Assembly (NCBI GenBank): GCA_018714445.1
Contig: DVNK01000005.1
Coordinates: forward strand, 62,001-126,000
Source of the DNA: Candidatus Fimadaptatus faecigallinarum
GTDB taxonomy: Bacteria; Bacillota; Clostridia; Christensenellales; Aristaeellaceae
DNA: 64,000 nt
Reading direction: 5' to 3'
Below are positions 56,113-64,000 of the stretch, in pieces. Under the pieces are notes generated by a model, which was given only the letters and a program-made list of their open reading frames with translations, had not been told where the DNA came from and did not search any database. Made by a program: the position numbers and the translations under genes. How positions within the stretch are numbered: position 1 is the stretch's first letter; each line of letters opens with the position of its first letter.

Positions 56113-56398
56113 TTCGTACAACCTCTCACAGCTTAATACCGGACGTGCGACCCCATTGCCACGCGCCGCCGGCGTCACATAGATTATAGCATCTGTGCGC
56201 ATAAAGTCAAGCGGGCGCGCGCGACGTTTGTGTAATATATGCCGCCTCCGCGTCCGCCTAGTTGCAAGTTGCTGCCAGCTGTGGCAGCGTCATCCAGATG
56301 CGCCTTCGACCACATGTGCGATGCCAGATGTGCGTGCTCGCCAGTGCTCACAAAAGAAATATGATGCTTTCTGATATGGATTGAATCAGCCGCCGGGC

Positions 56399-56839
56399 TT
56401 ATGTCTGAACCTGCGCCACGGCCTGTTTGGGCGCGCGCTCGGGCGCCCGGCACGCCAGCGTCTCCAGCGTTACGCCGTCCAGCATCGCGTCCACGCGCTG
56501 TTGCAGTTGCCGGTATATGCGCCGCATCGCGCACCCATCCGCCCCGCTCCACGCGCAATCGCCCGCGCCGCACGGACACAGCACAAACTCGTCCGACATC
56601 GCCGCAAATACCTGCTTGAGCGTTATCTCGCAGGGCGGTACCGCAAGCATATAGCCTCCGCGCGCGCCGCCCTTGACGCTCAGCCAGCCCTGTTCCTTGA
56701 GACTTACCATGATCTTGGATATGTAAGTGCGCGGCACATTATGCCGCTCGCTTAATTCCGACGCTGAAACGCGCCTTTGGGCCTGCGCCAGCCCTATCAG
56801 TACCCGCACTGCATAGTCGGTCGTAATGTTTAGTTGCAT
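56399..56839 (-). CDS. Rrf2-family transcriptional regulator
   Basis: 146 residues, MQLNITTDYAVRVLIGLAQA. Winged helix with VSASELSERHNVPRTYISKI and SVKGGARGGYMLAVPPCEIT. A Cys-rich segment VLCPCGAGDCAWSGADGC (about 90-107) is in the position of the [2Fe-2S] ligands of IscR/NsrR-type members, with four Cys. It could sense iron-sulfur status, nitric oxide or redox. No isc/suf genes lie next to it; the divergent neighbour is an M24 peptidase. A possible operator is at 56926-56941. Confidence 0.9.
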   Translation of the reverse strand: MQLNITTDYAVRVLIGLAQAQRRVSASELSERHNVPRTYISKIMVSLKEQGWLSVKGGARGGYMLAVPPCEITLKQVFAAMSDEFVLCPCGAGDCAWSGADGCAMRRIYRQLQQRVDAMLDGVTLETLACRAPERAPKQAVAQVQT

Positions 56840-57131
56840 ACCGCCCTCTCCCATTTGCGCCGTCGGACATGTTCATGACCCGCTGCCGACTGCGCCCGCA
56901 TACGGCCCGTGCAACATGCCGCACGTTGGAATTTATTCTAACACTCATTGCGTTCCCTGCATCGATGCAATGCGTTCCAAGTATGTTCTGGCGATGCGAT
57001 TTGTGCTGCCCATTTGTTAAATCGACATTTTGTGCAGCCGTGCCGCACACCGCACTGGACTTATGGCACACTATGCCGATGTGTCCCGCGCTCCATGACC
57101 TGACGCTCAGCGCTCCATTTACCGCGCGGCA
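56840..57131. other. Intergenic region between Rrf2 and M24 genes
   Basis: Contains an imperfect palindrome TTGGAATTTATTCTAA (56926-56941), a candidate Rrf2 site 90 bp upstream of that gene, and the 12-bp palindrome TGCATCGATGCA near 56959. No gene is visible. Confidence 0.4.
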
Positions 57132-57160
57132 TTGTCTGCGCCCTACGGCTGTGTTATCAT
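57132..57160 (+). promoter_or_regulatory. M24 peptidase promoter
   Basis: TTGTCT (57132-57137), 17-bp spacer, TATCAT (57155-57160). About 50 bp upstream of the start. Confidence 0.65.
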
Positions 57161-57210
57161 AAGCGTAATGACGGCGCGACAGATGCGCCGGTGCGAAGGG
57201 AGGCCGTACA

Positions 57211-58401
57211 ATGCTGATAATCAAGCAGCGCATTGCGCGCGGCATAGAAGCAATGCGCGCGCAGGACGTGGATATGTGGATTGCGCTGGGGCGCGATCTG
57301 CCTCACAAGGGCGAGCCGATGCTCAACTACCTGCTGACCTATCCAATGAGCGGGCCGGTTGCGGTCGTGTTGTGCGCAAATGGCGCGACTTACGCGATAA
57401 ACTCGCCTATGGAAATAGAGGAAATCGAGTCGATGGGCACGTATGAGCACGTAATTGCCAACACCGAAGGCTACGCCGGCATAAAAAAGACAATTGCCGA
57501 CATAGTCCGCGCCGAACAGCCGGACCGCATAGCGCTCAACTACTCCGAAAAGGATCCCACCGCCGACGGACTGTCGCTGACATGCTATCGGGTGCTGTGC
57601 GACGCATTCAGAATCGCCGGCTTTCAGGGCGAGACATTGTCGTCGCAAATGCTGATGAAGTACCTACGCGCCAACCGCAGTCCTGAGGAAATCGCCCGCA
57701 TACGCGCCGCGGTGCAGCAGTCCATGGCGATATACCAGCAGGCCCGCCCGCATATGAGGCTGGGCATGAGCGGTATCGACATACAGCGCCTGTTCCAGTC
57801 GCTCGCCGACGCGCACGGGTTTGGCTATTCGTGGCCCAAGTACGGCAATCCGTTCAATTCGATAGGTACGCGTTCGTCGTATCTGTGCAAGCGGCCCGCA
57901 GCCGACGTGTTCATAGAACCGGGCAATGTGGTCAACGTGGACTTTGGCATAATAGTGGACGGCGCGTCGTCGGACAACCAGCGCACATTCTACGCGCTGC
58001 GTCCGGGCGAGAGCGCGCCGCCCGACGAGGTCCAGCGGGCATTTAATGCGCTGGGCGACGTGAACCGGGCGCTGTATGAGCACATGCGCGCAGGCGTCGG
58101 ATCCGGCGAACTGCTCGAATACGCCAACGCCGAGTTCCGACGCCACGGCTACCCCGAACGGCGCGGCGGCTTTGGCCACGAGATAGGGTTCCTGGCGCAT
58201 GACGGCGCGCTGTCGCCCGGTTCGAGCGCATGCGAGCCCGAGATAGATTCGACGCTGCTGGAAGGCATGACGTTTACGCTGGAACCGGCCATAATCACGT
58301 CGCATGGCCGCGTTTGCCGCGAGGAGGTCGTCGCGGTAGGCAAAGAGCGCGGCGAGCTGCTCAGCACGCTGCAGGATGAGATATGGCTGATTCGCGACTG
58401 A
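57211..58401 (+). CDS. M24 family peptidase (Xaa-Pro aminopeptidase-like)
   Basis: 396 residues from ATG after GAAGGGAGGCCGTACA. The N-terminal creatinase-like domain is residues 1-150. The pita-bread fold follows: VNVDFGIIVDGASSDNQRTF gives two Asp ligands, GFGHEIGFLAHD the His, TLEPAIITSHGRV and REEVVAVGK the two Glu. The GHEIG (not GHGIG) variant is less common but conserves the His. Cleaves N-terminal residues next to Pro, or related dipeptides; some members are inactive relatives. No signal peptide. Followed by a DNA methyltransferase after 26 bp, likely the same transcript. Confidence 0.92.
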   Translation: MLIIKQRIARGIEAMRAQDVDMWIALGRDLPHKGEPMLNYLLTYPMSGPVAVVLCANGATYAINSPMEIEEIESMGTYEHVIANTEGYAGIKKTIADIVRAEQPDRIALNYSEKDPTADGLSLTCYRVLCDAFRIAGFQGETLSSQMLMKYLRANRSPEEIARIRAAVQQSMAIYQQARPHMRLGMSGIDIQRLFQSLADAHGFGYSWPKYGNPFNSIGTRSSYLCKRPAADVFIEPGNVVNVDFGIIVDGASSDNQRTFYALRPGESAPPDEVQRAFNALGDVNRALYEHMRAGVGSGELLEYANAEFRRHGYPERRGGFGHEIGFLAHDGALSPGSSACEPEIDSTLLEGMTFTLEPAIITSHGRVCREEVVAVGKERGELLSTLQDEIWLIRD

Positions 58402-58427
58402 CATGACCGCAAAAGGAGGGCCTGCCC

Positions 58428-59105
58428 ATGGAACAGCTGCCCACGGTGCTCACGATACGGCGCGCCGCCATGCCCGAACTGCCCGAGCGCTTTGCCGGCG
58501 ACGACGTGCGCTTTGCGCCCGAGTTTGCCAGGCTCATGATAGAGCGCTTCACCCACCCAGGCGAATGCGTGCTGGATCCATTTGCCGGTTACGGCACGAC
58601 GCTGAGCGCGGCGCGGGAGCTGGGCCGCGAATGCGTGGGCGTGGAACTGCTGCCGCAGCGCGTGGAATACATGCGCGCACAGCTCGACCCGCACGCATGC
58701 GTGTATTGTCACGATGCACGGCGTCTGTGCGAACTTGCGCTGCCCCGCATCGACTTTGTGCTCACGTCGCCACCGTACATGGCGCGCAACGATCATCCCG
58801 AGTATCCGTTTGCCGGCTATGCGGTGACCGGCGAGGACTACGCCCGGTACATGGAGGATATCGCCGGGGTGTTCCGCCAGCTGCGCGCGTTTATGCGTCC
58901 GGGCGCGTATGCCGCCGTCGAAGTCAGCAACATAATCAACGCCGGACAGTTCACGCAGCTCGCATGGGACGTCGCTCGTGCGATAGGCGGCGTGCTGCCG
59001 CTGGTGCAGGAGCTGATACTGGACTGGCGCGACGGGCAGCCCGGACACGGATACGGCTTTGGGTATGACCACAGCTACTGCCTGTTGTTTCGGCAGCCCG
59101 AATAG
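58428..59105 (+). CDS. Orphan DNA methyltransferase (N6-adenine/N4-cytosine, beta class-like)
   Basis: 225 residues from ATG after AAAAGGAGGGCCTGCCC. Motif I (DPFAGYGTTLSAARELG) and motif IV TSPPYM. The PFxGxGTT and (D/N/S)PPY pair is typical of amino-methyltransferases modifying adenine N6 or cytosine N4. The order IV-after-I is consistent with the gamma/zeta type rather than the beta type that has TSPPY first; I leave the class open. No endonuclease, specificity subunit or helicase accompanies it, so it is likely an orphan with epigenetic or housekeeping role. The target site cannot be inferred. A small RNA methyltransferase is an alternative. Confidence 0.75.
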   Translation: MEQLPTVLTIRRAAMPELPERFAGDDVRFAPEFARLMIERFTHPGECVLDPFAGYGTTLSAARELGRECVGVELLPQRVEYMRAQLDPHACVYCHDARRLCELALPRIDFVLTSPPYMARNDHPEYPFAGYAVTGEDYARYMEDIAGVFRQLRAFMRPGAYAAVEVSNIINAGQFTQLAWDVARAIGGVLPLVQELILDWRDGQPGHGYGFGYDHSYCLLFRQPE

Positions 59106-59605
59106 ATACGGGTAAAGACTGTATCTGGACATCGTTGCCCATGCTCCAGAGCGGCAGTCCGAATAGATACTGGCTATGCCGCATTTTAGGGTTTATTGCG
59201 CCTGGTTTGGCTTATATCGCTGCGCACGGATAGTATGACCATGCATTGTTCGCGTCGCCGCGCACGGATAACATGGACCATGCATTGTTCGCATCGCCGC
59301 GCACGGCTTCATGACCGCGCACTGTTAATGTCGCGCCGCAAGTGCATATAGCAGCGCACGATTTGTGCGGCCATGCACTGCTCATGCCGCTGCGCAGTAT
59401 ATTCGATTCGAACCCCACCTTGCCGCGCACGGCTTGTATAACTGCGCACGGCATGTAACTGCGCACGGCACGTGGCGCCGCCTGGTCATGTTGCGCGCTG
59501 TCAGCCTGCGCATAAAGCCAGCATGCCGCGCCATGCACTACCTGAAGCCGGCACCACCGGCGATTTCATGCGCGCTTTTGCGATGTAATGCAGCGCAAAA
59601 CGCGC
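59106..59605. other. Intergenic region with degenerate repeats
   Basis: About 500 bp without a gene. GCGCACGG recurs many times. Open frames lack ribosome sites and change between strands. Confidence 0.5.
59222..59337. repeat. Three tandem 38-39 bp repeats
   Basis: Units start with GCGCACGG at 59222, 59260 and 59299; the first two share CCATGCATTGTTCGC(G/A)TCGCC almost exactly and the third is diverged. Further scattered GCGCACGG copies follow to 59470. Confidence 0.75.
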
Positions 59606-59634
59606 TTCCATTTTTGCCTGTATATGTGTATAAT
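59606..59634 (+). promoter_or_regulatory. Promoter of the URO-D-like gene
   Basis: TTCCAT (59606-59611), 17-bp spacer, TATAAT (59629-59634). Leader of about 70 nt. Confidence 0.6.
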
Positions 59635-59710
59635 GTCATTGACGGGCAGTGCCCGGAATTCAATACTCAGCGCACGCATCGACGTTGCGCGCTGAAAGGA
59701 TGCTGTGCCT

Positions 59711-60952
59711 ATGGAACTCATATCGCAATCCGACCGCGAGCGCCTGCGCGAACTCGCGCGCAAGCAGCTCGAATACGCAAACTCGCCTCAGAATGATCTG
59801 ATACTTGACAAGTGGCATGCGCTTGAGGCTGGCCGGCGCGAATCACCTACGGTGCGACTGCTGTTTTCCAACTTCACGCACGAGGTCATAACGCCGCGCA
59901 TGAAGTGCGAAGGCAAGGCTGCCCGCGCAATCGAGTGGAACCTGCTCAGCACTCTGGTAGGGCGCGAGCTGTTCGACGACGACACGCCGATATCGCCGAC
60001 TTATGACATCAGCTGGGCCACGCATGTATCGCCGTTCGGCATACAGCCCAGCATATCCCGCCCCAATATCGAAAACCCGCAGGGCTACCACATCAATCCC
60101 GTGATCGAGGATCTGGATGAGGAGATAGACAAGCTGCGCGGCGGTTCGTTCGGCGTGGACCGCGACGCCACCCGCGACCGCATCGAACAGGCTCAGGACG
60201 TATTCGGCGACATACTGCCGCCGCGGCTGGTGATGGGCAGCCTTAACGGCCCCATGACTTCGCCGATAGTGTTCCTCATGGGCATGGAGGCGTTCTACTG
60301 CTCGATGTACGATTACCCTGAGCGCGTGCACGAGGCCATGGACATGGCGTGCACGATATACGAGCGCTTTTATGACTTCCTGGAGCAGGAGAAGCTGCTG
60401 CTGCCCACCTGCGGCATCAGCCCGGTCGCTCAGGAGAGCTTCGCGTTCAATCACGAGCTGCCCACTGAAAACGTGACCCGCACGACGCAGTGCTGGGGCT
60501 TCCTCGAGTCCCAGGAGACCACCGCCGTGTCACCCGCTACGTTCGGCGAGTTCGTGTTCCCGTACCAGGACAGGCTCGCGCGGCGGTTTGGACTGCTGTC
60601 GTACGGCTGCTGCGAGCGCGTCGACGCCATATGGCCCGACTACCTGTCCAAGTGGAAGAACCTGCGCAAGCTGTCGGTATCGCCATTTAACAACGAAGCG
60701 CTGGTGGGCGAATACCTGCGCGGCAGCAACGTGGTTTATTACAGCAAGCCCCGCGCCGAGTACGTAACCAACCGCGGTCCGCTCGACGAGGACGCGATAC
60801 GCGACTACTTCAAGGGCGTGGCCCAGCACGCCAGCGGCTGCCTGTTCGAGGTCGCGCAGCGCGAGGTCGGCACGATTTACGGCGACTTTGAGCGCGGCAA
60901 GCGCTACGTGCAGCTCGCCCGCGAGACCATCGACAAATACTGGCAGCCATAA
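59711..60952 (+). CDS. Uroporphyrinogen decarboxylase-like (URO-D) domain protein
   Basis: 413 residues; ATG ten bases after AAAGGA, with a GTG two codons earlier as an alternative. A TIM-barrel of the URO-D/MtaA superfamily: LPPRLVMGSLNGPMTSPIVF and MDMACTIYERFYDFLEQ in the middle, LLSYGCCERVDAIWPDYLSK and VYYSKPRAEYVT late. True HemE has an RQAGR motif near the N-terminus, which is absent here. Such HemE-like proteins often act in corrinoid-dependent methyl transfer, but no corrinoid protein or activator is adjacent. Role unassigned. Followed 29 bp later by a small exported protein gene, likely co-transcribed. Confidence 0.78.
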   Translation: MELISQSDRERLRELARKQLEYANSPQNDLILDKWHALEAGRRESPTVRLLFSNFTHEVITPRMKCEGKAARAIEWNLLSTLVGRELFDDDTPISPTYDISWATHVSPFGIQPSISRPNIENPQGYHINPVIEDLDEEIDKLRGGSFGVDRDATRDRIEQAQDVFGDILPPRLVMGSLNGPMTSPIVFLMGMEAFYCSMYDYPERVHEAMDMACTIYERFYDFLEQEKLLLPTCGISPVAQESFAFNHELPTENVTRTTQCWGFLESQETTAVSPATFGEFVFPYQDRLARRFGLLSYGCCERVDAIWPDYLSKWKNLRKLSVSPFNNEALVGEYLRGSNVVYYSKPRAEYVTNRGPLDEDAIRDYFKGVAQHASGCLFEVAQREVGTIYGDFERGKRYVQLARETIDKYWQP

Positions 60953-60981
60953 CCGAGCCCACTGGTCAAGGAGCGAGTGAC

Positions 60982-61425
60982 ATGTTCGTAATACGCTTAT
61001 TACAGGTCGCAATGGCATTGCTGATGTTGATTTACCCGATGCCCAGCGCGGATGAGACCGCGCCGGAGCCTGTCGATGCCGGGGCGTTCAGCATCGATCT
61101 CATCTGCCGGAGCGAGGATGTATATCAGATATTCTATACCTACTACATCGACGGTCAGAGTTGCGGCATTGGAGCGCTGGCCGACCTGGACGGAGGCATG
61201 CTGACGCCCGAGTCCGAGCTGACGCTGACCTTTCCCGCGGGGCTGTTCGAGGATGGCGCTGACGTGTCGCGCTTCTCGATCGACTTTTCGCCCTACGGCC
61301 AGGGCGACATGTACGAGCTGGGTACGACAAATCAGGTGTACATAGACGCCGAATACGGCGGTCATTACACAATTGAGCTCACGGGCAGCGCGGCTGAAGG
61401 GTTTGCCGCCGGGCTCGTCGAGTAG
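60982..61425 (+). CDS. Small exported hypothetical protein
   Basis: 147 residues from ATG after AAGGAGCGAGTGAC. A signal peptide or anchor (MFVIRLLQVAMALLMLIYPM, cleavage perhaps after PSA) precedes an acidic, mostly beta-strand domain: YTYYIDGQSCGIGALADLDG, SELTLTFPAGLFE, RFSIDFSPYG, HYTIELTGSA. Two Cys could form a disulfide. I recognise no family. It follows the URO-D-like gene and ends at a hairpin. Confidence 0.68.
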   Translation: MFVIRLLQVAMALLMLIYPMPSADETAPEPVDAGAFSIDLICRSEDVYQIFYTYYIDGQSCGIGALADLDGGMLTPESELTLTFPAGLFEDGADVSRFSIDFSPYGQGDMYELGTTNQVYIDAEYGGHYTIELTGSAAEGFAAGLVE

Positions 61426-61451
61426 CGCAACGGAATAACTAAAAGCCATAA

Positions 61452-61483
61452 ACGCCGGAGCCGCGCAATGCGGCCCCGGCATT
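61452..61483 (+). terminator. Hairpin after the small exported protein
   Basis: CGCCGGAGCCGC / GCGGCCCCGGC with loop GCAAT, followed by ATTTC. It lies about 30 bp past the stop at 61425. Confidence 0.7.
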
Positions 61484-61673
61484 TCAGACCGTTGGCAAAG
61501 TCCAAGCATTTGGACAGAACGCAGTGTTTTATATTTTTCTGGAATTACGCATGGATGATGCTTCAAAATACGTTTGCTTTAGCGAGCATCATGGCATGGT
61601 TTGCAGATGCCATTTGCGTTATTGCAAGTTTGGCCAGGCTGGCAGTTTGCGTAACACTTTGTCAGTGAACCGA

Positions 61674-61708
61674 AACGCCGGAACCGCACAATGCGGCCCC
61701 GGCGTTTT
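61674..61708. terminator. Second copy of the hairpin, near the MATE gene end
   Basis: AACGCCGGAACCGC, loop ACAAT, GCGGCCCCGGCGTTTTT. Very like the hairpin at 61452-61483 but with a T-run on the plus strand. It may stop plus-strand read-through or serve as the MATE terminator in reverse. The span 61484-61673 shows no convincing gene. Confidence 0.65.
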
Positions 61709-61782
61709 TCATATGCAAATATCGGGTGCAGCTGCGCGCTGTAAGCATGCCGCGTATACGGGCGGCATGCCGGCGGGCCGCA

Positions 61783-63162
61783 TCAGTCCGACGCGTCGCC
61801 TGTGCCCAACTGCTCGCGCCGGCTGAGTATGCGCTTCATGCCCGTCAGATACACAACTATCGACACGGCCGGGCCCAACACGTCCGAAATAGGCTCTGCA
61901 AAGAATGCCGCTTCAGCGCCAAACGCCGCCGGCAGCGCAAACAGCGCTACAAAGTATGTCAGCTTGCGCCAGAACGACAACGGCAGCGAATAGCGCACCT
62001 GGCCCACCGCCGTGAAGCCGTCGACTATCTCGTACTGTAAGCCCAGCGGTATCAGCGCCAGCGTGAACACGCGTATCGCCCATAGCGCCTGCGCGCCGAC
62101 CTGCTCGTCCTGCGTGAACAGCCGCACAAATGCCCCACCGCATAGCCATGCCATCGCCAGCATGAACGCCGTGTACCCTACGCACAGCATGAATATGCGC
62201 TTTTGCGCTTCGCGTATGCGCTGAGTATTGCGCGCGCCATAGTTGAAGCTGAGTATCGTCTGCGTGCCGCCGGATATGCCGCCCAGCGGCATAGTCACAA
62301 CCAGCATGAAGCTCTGCGCAATTGTGACGCAGGTTATCAGCATGTCGCCGCGCGCCGCGCCGCCATAGCGCTGCAATACCGCGTTCATTGCGATTATCAT
62401 CACGTTATCGACCGCGATTATCGCAAACGGCGTAAAGCCTATCATCAGCACGCTGCGTATCACGCTGAGCCGGTACCTCCCAAACGATATGCGCACATGC
62501 GCCCGCTTACCAAACAGAAACGCCAGCACGAATATGCAGCTGCCCAACTGCGATATGACCGTCGCCAGCGCCGCGCCTTCCACGCCCATGCCCAGCACGA
62601 ATATGAACACCGGATCGAGCGCAATGTTCAGCCCCGCGCCCAGCATGACCGATATCATCGCCTGGCGCGCAAAGCCCTGACAGATTATGAACTGGCTCAT
62701 TCCGGTCGACAGCAGCGCAAACACCGTGCCGGTCAGATACACGCTGAAGTAGCCGTTGGCATACGGCAGCGTGACGTCGCTCGCGCCGAAGAGTATCAGC
62801 ATCGGCTCCCTGAGCGGCAGCAGCGCCGCCACCAGCACCACCGACAGCACGCACAGCATCATAAAGCAGTTGGCCATTATCGAGCGGGCACGCTCCATGT
62901 CGCCCTCGCCCATGCGTATGCTCATCAGCGGCGCGCCGCCCAGTCCCACCAGCGACGCCACCGAGCCTACCATCGTCACCACTGGCCCGCACACGCCCAC
63001 GCCCGCCAGCGCCACATCCCCCACGACGGGTATGTTGCCTATATACATGCGGTCCACTATGCTGTACAACACGCTTACCAGCTGCGCCATCATGCTCGGC
63101 ACCGCTATTCTAAACACCAGTCGCCCTATCGGGTCACGTCCCAGGTCGTTATCCCTACGCAT
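61783..63162 (-). CDS. MATE-family efflux transporter
   Basis: 459 residues from ATG after GGAGGCGCGTT. Twelve membrane segments in two six-helix halves. The start DPIGRLVFRIAVPSMMAQLV, SVLYSIVDRMYIGNIP and later GISGGTQTILSFNYGARN, VCGPVVTMVG, all typical of MATE proteins. The family exports cationic drugs or metabolites coupled to Na+ or H+. The acidic N-lobe residue used for coupling is probably the Asp in SIVDRMYIG. The adjacent PocR-AraC gene on the same strand, 120 bp upstream, may regulate it. Confidence 0.94.
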   Translation of the reverse strand: MRRDNDLGRDPIGRLVFRIAVPSMMAQLVSVLYSIVDRMYIGNIPVVGDVALAGVGVCGPVVTMVGSVASLVGLGGAPLMSIRMGEGDMERARSIMANCFMMLCVLSVVLVAALLPLREPMLILFGASDVTLPYANGYFSVYLTGTVFALLSTGMSQFIICQGFARQAMISVMLGAGLNIALDPVFIFVLGMGVEGAALATVISQLGSCIFVLAFLFGKRAHVRISFGRYRLSVIRSVLMIGFTPFAIIAVDNVMIIAMNAVLQRYGGAARGDMLITCVTIAQSFMLVVTMPLGGISGGTQTILSFNYGARNTQRIREAQKRIFMLCVGYTAFMLAMAWLCGGAFVRLFTQDEQVGAQALWAIRVFTLALIPLGLQYEIVDGFTAVGQVRYSLPLSFWRKLTYFVALFALPAAFGAEAAFFAEPISDVLGPAVSIVVYLTGMKRILSRREQLGTGDASD

Positions 63163-63281
63163 AACGCGCCTCCCGCACGCAGTATTGCCGGCCGCACAGC
63201 GCCCTGACATCAGCGCCTCAACTCGCGCCGGTTTACATCGCATTATAGCCGCCGCGCCGTGCGCAATCAAGCACGTTTAAG

Positions 63282-64000
63282 CTAAGAACGCGCCAGTTGT
63301 CCAAACTGCCTTCGGTACTGGCCGGGCGTCAGCGCAAATTCGCGCCTGAACAGCTTGCAGAAGTAGTTTACATCAGCTATGCCCACTCGCGCGGCAACCT
63401 GCCCTATCGGACAGGCGGAATTGGCCAGCAGATGGCACGCGCTCTCCAGCCGGTACTGCGTCAGCAGCGCGTGCGGCCCCATGCCGTACTGCCGCGTAAC
63501 CTGCCGGCACAGCGTCGTGCGACCCACATGCAGCCGGCGCGCCATCTCGTCAAGCGTCAGCTCGTCGGTGTACGCGCTGCGCACCAGCGCCATGAACCGC
63601 GCCGGCAGCGATTCGCCCAGCTCGTCCACCAGCGCGTTTGAGCGTATGTAGCTCGCGCACGCGCCCAGCATCAGCGCACACGCGCCTATGTATTCAGCCG
63701 GGTATTGAGGTATGCGCAGGTACGCGCGCTCCAGCGCGTCCAGGTCGTCAACATATGCGCAGCGCCGCTTAAGTTCCGCGCGCACGTCGCCCGCCGCGTC
63801 GGAGCGCGCCTGCCCCAGCATCAGATACGCTATGCATTCGTCCGCCTGCATAATCGGCACCACTGCCTCGCTCAGCCCCGCATGACAGGCGTATACCTGA
63901 GGCTGCCGGCTCAGGCACGCCCGCTCGACCGCGCGCGCGTCGCATTCCCGGCACGCCGCCAGGCCCCGCGCATGGCAGCGCACCATGTCGCAAAACGGCT
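63282..64000 (-). CDS. AraC-family regulator with PocR sensory domain, 5' end missing
   Basis: At least 239 residues; the frame continues past the right edge (…PFCDMVRCHARG at the window end), so the N-terminus is missing. The visible N-part is a PocR-like ligand domain: PFCDMVRCHARGLAACRECD, then YACHAGLSEAVVPIMQADEC and IAYLMLGQARSD. The C-terminal 100 residues are a double helix-turn-helix AraC domain: TLDEMARRLHVGRTTLCRQV and VAARVGIADVNYFCKLFRRE, with FALTPGQYRRQF. PocR domains bind small hydrocarbon-type metabolites in the propanediol regulator PocR. Likely regulator of the MATE transporter downstream; inference from position. Confidence 0.88.
   Translation of the reverse strand, partial: PFCDMVRCHARGLAACRECDARAVERACLSRQPQVYACHAGLSEAVVPIMQADECIAYLMLGQARSDAAGDVRAELKRRCAYVDDLDALERAYLRIPQYPAEYIGACALMLGACASYIRSNALVDELGESLPARFMALVRSAYTDELTLDEMARRLHVGRTTLCRQVTRQYGMGPHALLTQYRLESACHLLANSACPIGQVAARVGIADVNYFCKLFRREFALTPGQYRRQFGQLARS

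Noticed and set aside
59395-59480. GGTTCGAATC on the minus strand, a tRNA T-loop motif
   Set aside because: The flanking bases do not form a T-stem, and no cloverleaf can be drawn from the surrounding sequence.
61468-61826. Two short plus-strand frames, one with a hydrophobic stretch, between the twin hairpins
   Set aside because: No ribosome site, they overlap the hairpins, and neither has a recognisable domain.

Overview
The window reads as a chromosomal segment of a GC-rich, spore-forming member of the Clostridia (Bacillota), probably an uncultured host-associated anaerobe. The support is gene content: the hrcA-grpE-dnaK-dnaJ-prmA-rsmE heat-shock cluster with a perfect CIRCE box, murA next to spoIID, the darA-holB-ricT block, the rho / rpmE / DUF1385 / prmC / prfA block, a second SpoIID-like protein with SH3b repeats, and a small clostridial-type 2[4Fe-4S] ferredoxin. 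Promoters are of the housekeeping type with 17-bp spacers. Isoleucine is written mostly as AUA despite the high GC (hand count in the ABC ATPase at 43297: 18 AUA, 2 AUU, 0 AUC). I saw no rRNA, tRNA, insertion sequence, prophage or CRISPR array.

Layout. 0-6.3 kb: heat-shock operon on the minus strand. 6.8-10.9 kb: a small unknown gene, spoIID, murA and a membrane-anchored unknown. 11-14.7 kb: a tautomerase-like gene, a 58-bp repeat array, a GH29 fucosidase, a 13-bp repeat array and a decayed Ig-like-domain gene. 14.7-28.3 kb: translation and RNA housekeeping (hemW, lepA, a TlpA-like lipoprotein, a HAD phosphatase, prfA, prmC, DUF1385, rpmE, a giant rho, a TRM11-like methyltransferase). 28.5-36 kb: a protein with a Thr-rich hexapeptide repeat, an acetyltransferase and the SpoIID-SH3b protein. 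36.4-42 kb: ferredoxin, ricT, holB, darA, thpR and a GNAT-esterase fusion. 42.2-45 kb: a TM2 protein divergent from a GntR-ABC transporter operon whose permease 3' end is tandemly duplicated. 45-54.1 kb: carbohydrate genes (two Gfo/Idh/MocA oxidoreductases, a TIM-barrel isomerase, GH127, a transglutaminase-like protein, a HAD-IIA phosphatase and a GH43-like hydrolase). 54.3-64 kb: an acetyltransferase behind an attenuator-like leader, a GT2 glycosyltransferase, an Rrf2 regulator, an M24 peptidase, an orphan DNA methyltransferase, a URO-D-like protein, a small exported protein, a MATE transporter and a truncated PocR-AraC regulator.

The most unusual features are proteins enlarged by low-complexity sequence: Rho with about 600 extra disordered residues, RicT with an acidic tail of about 330 residues, and an uncharacterised protein with about 25 copies of a TTTQGA-like hexapeptide. 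Also notable are a GNAT-esterase fusion, promoter-embedded palindromes in front of two sugar-gene units, an attenuator-like leader before an acetyltransferase, and three unrelated intergenic tandem arrays. No complete new multi-gene system is evident. All family assignments come from reading motifs by eye, without a database search.
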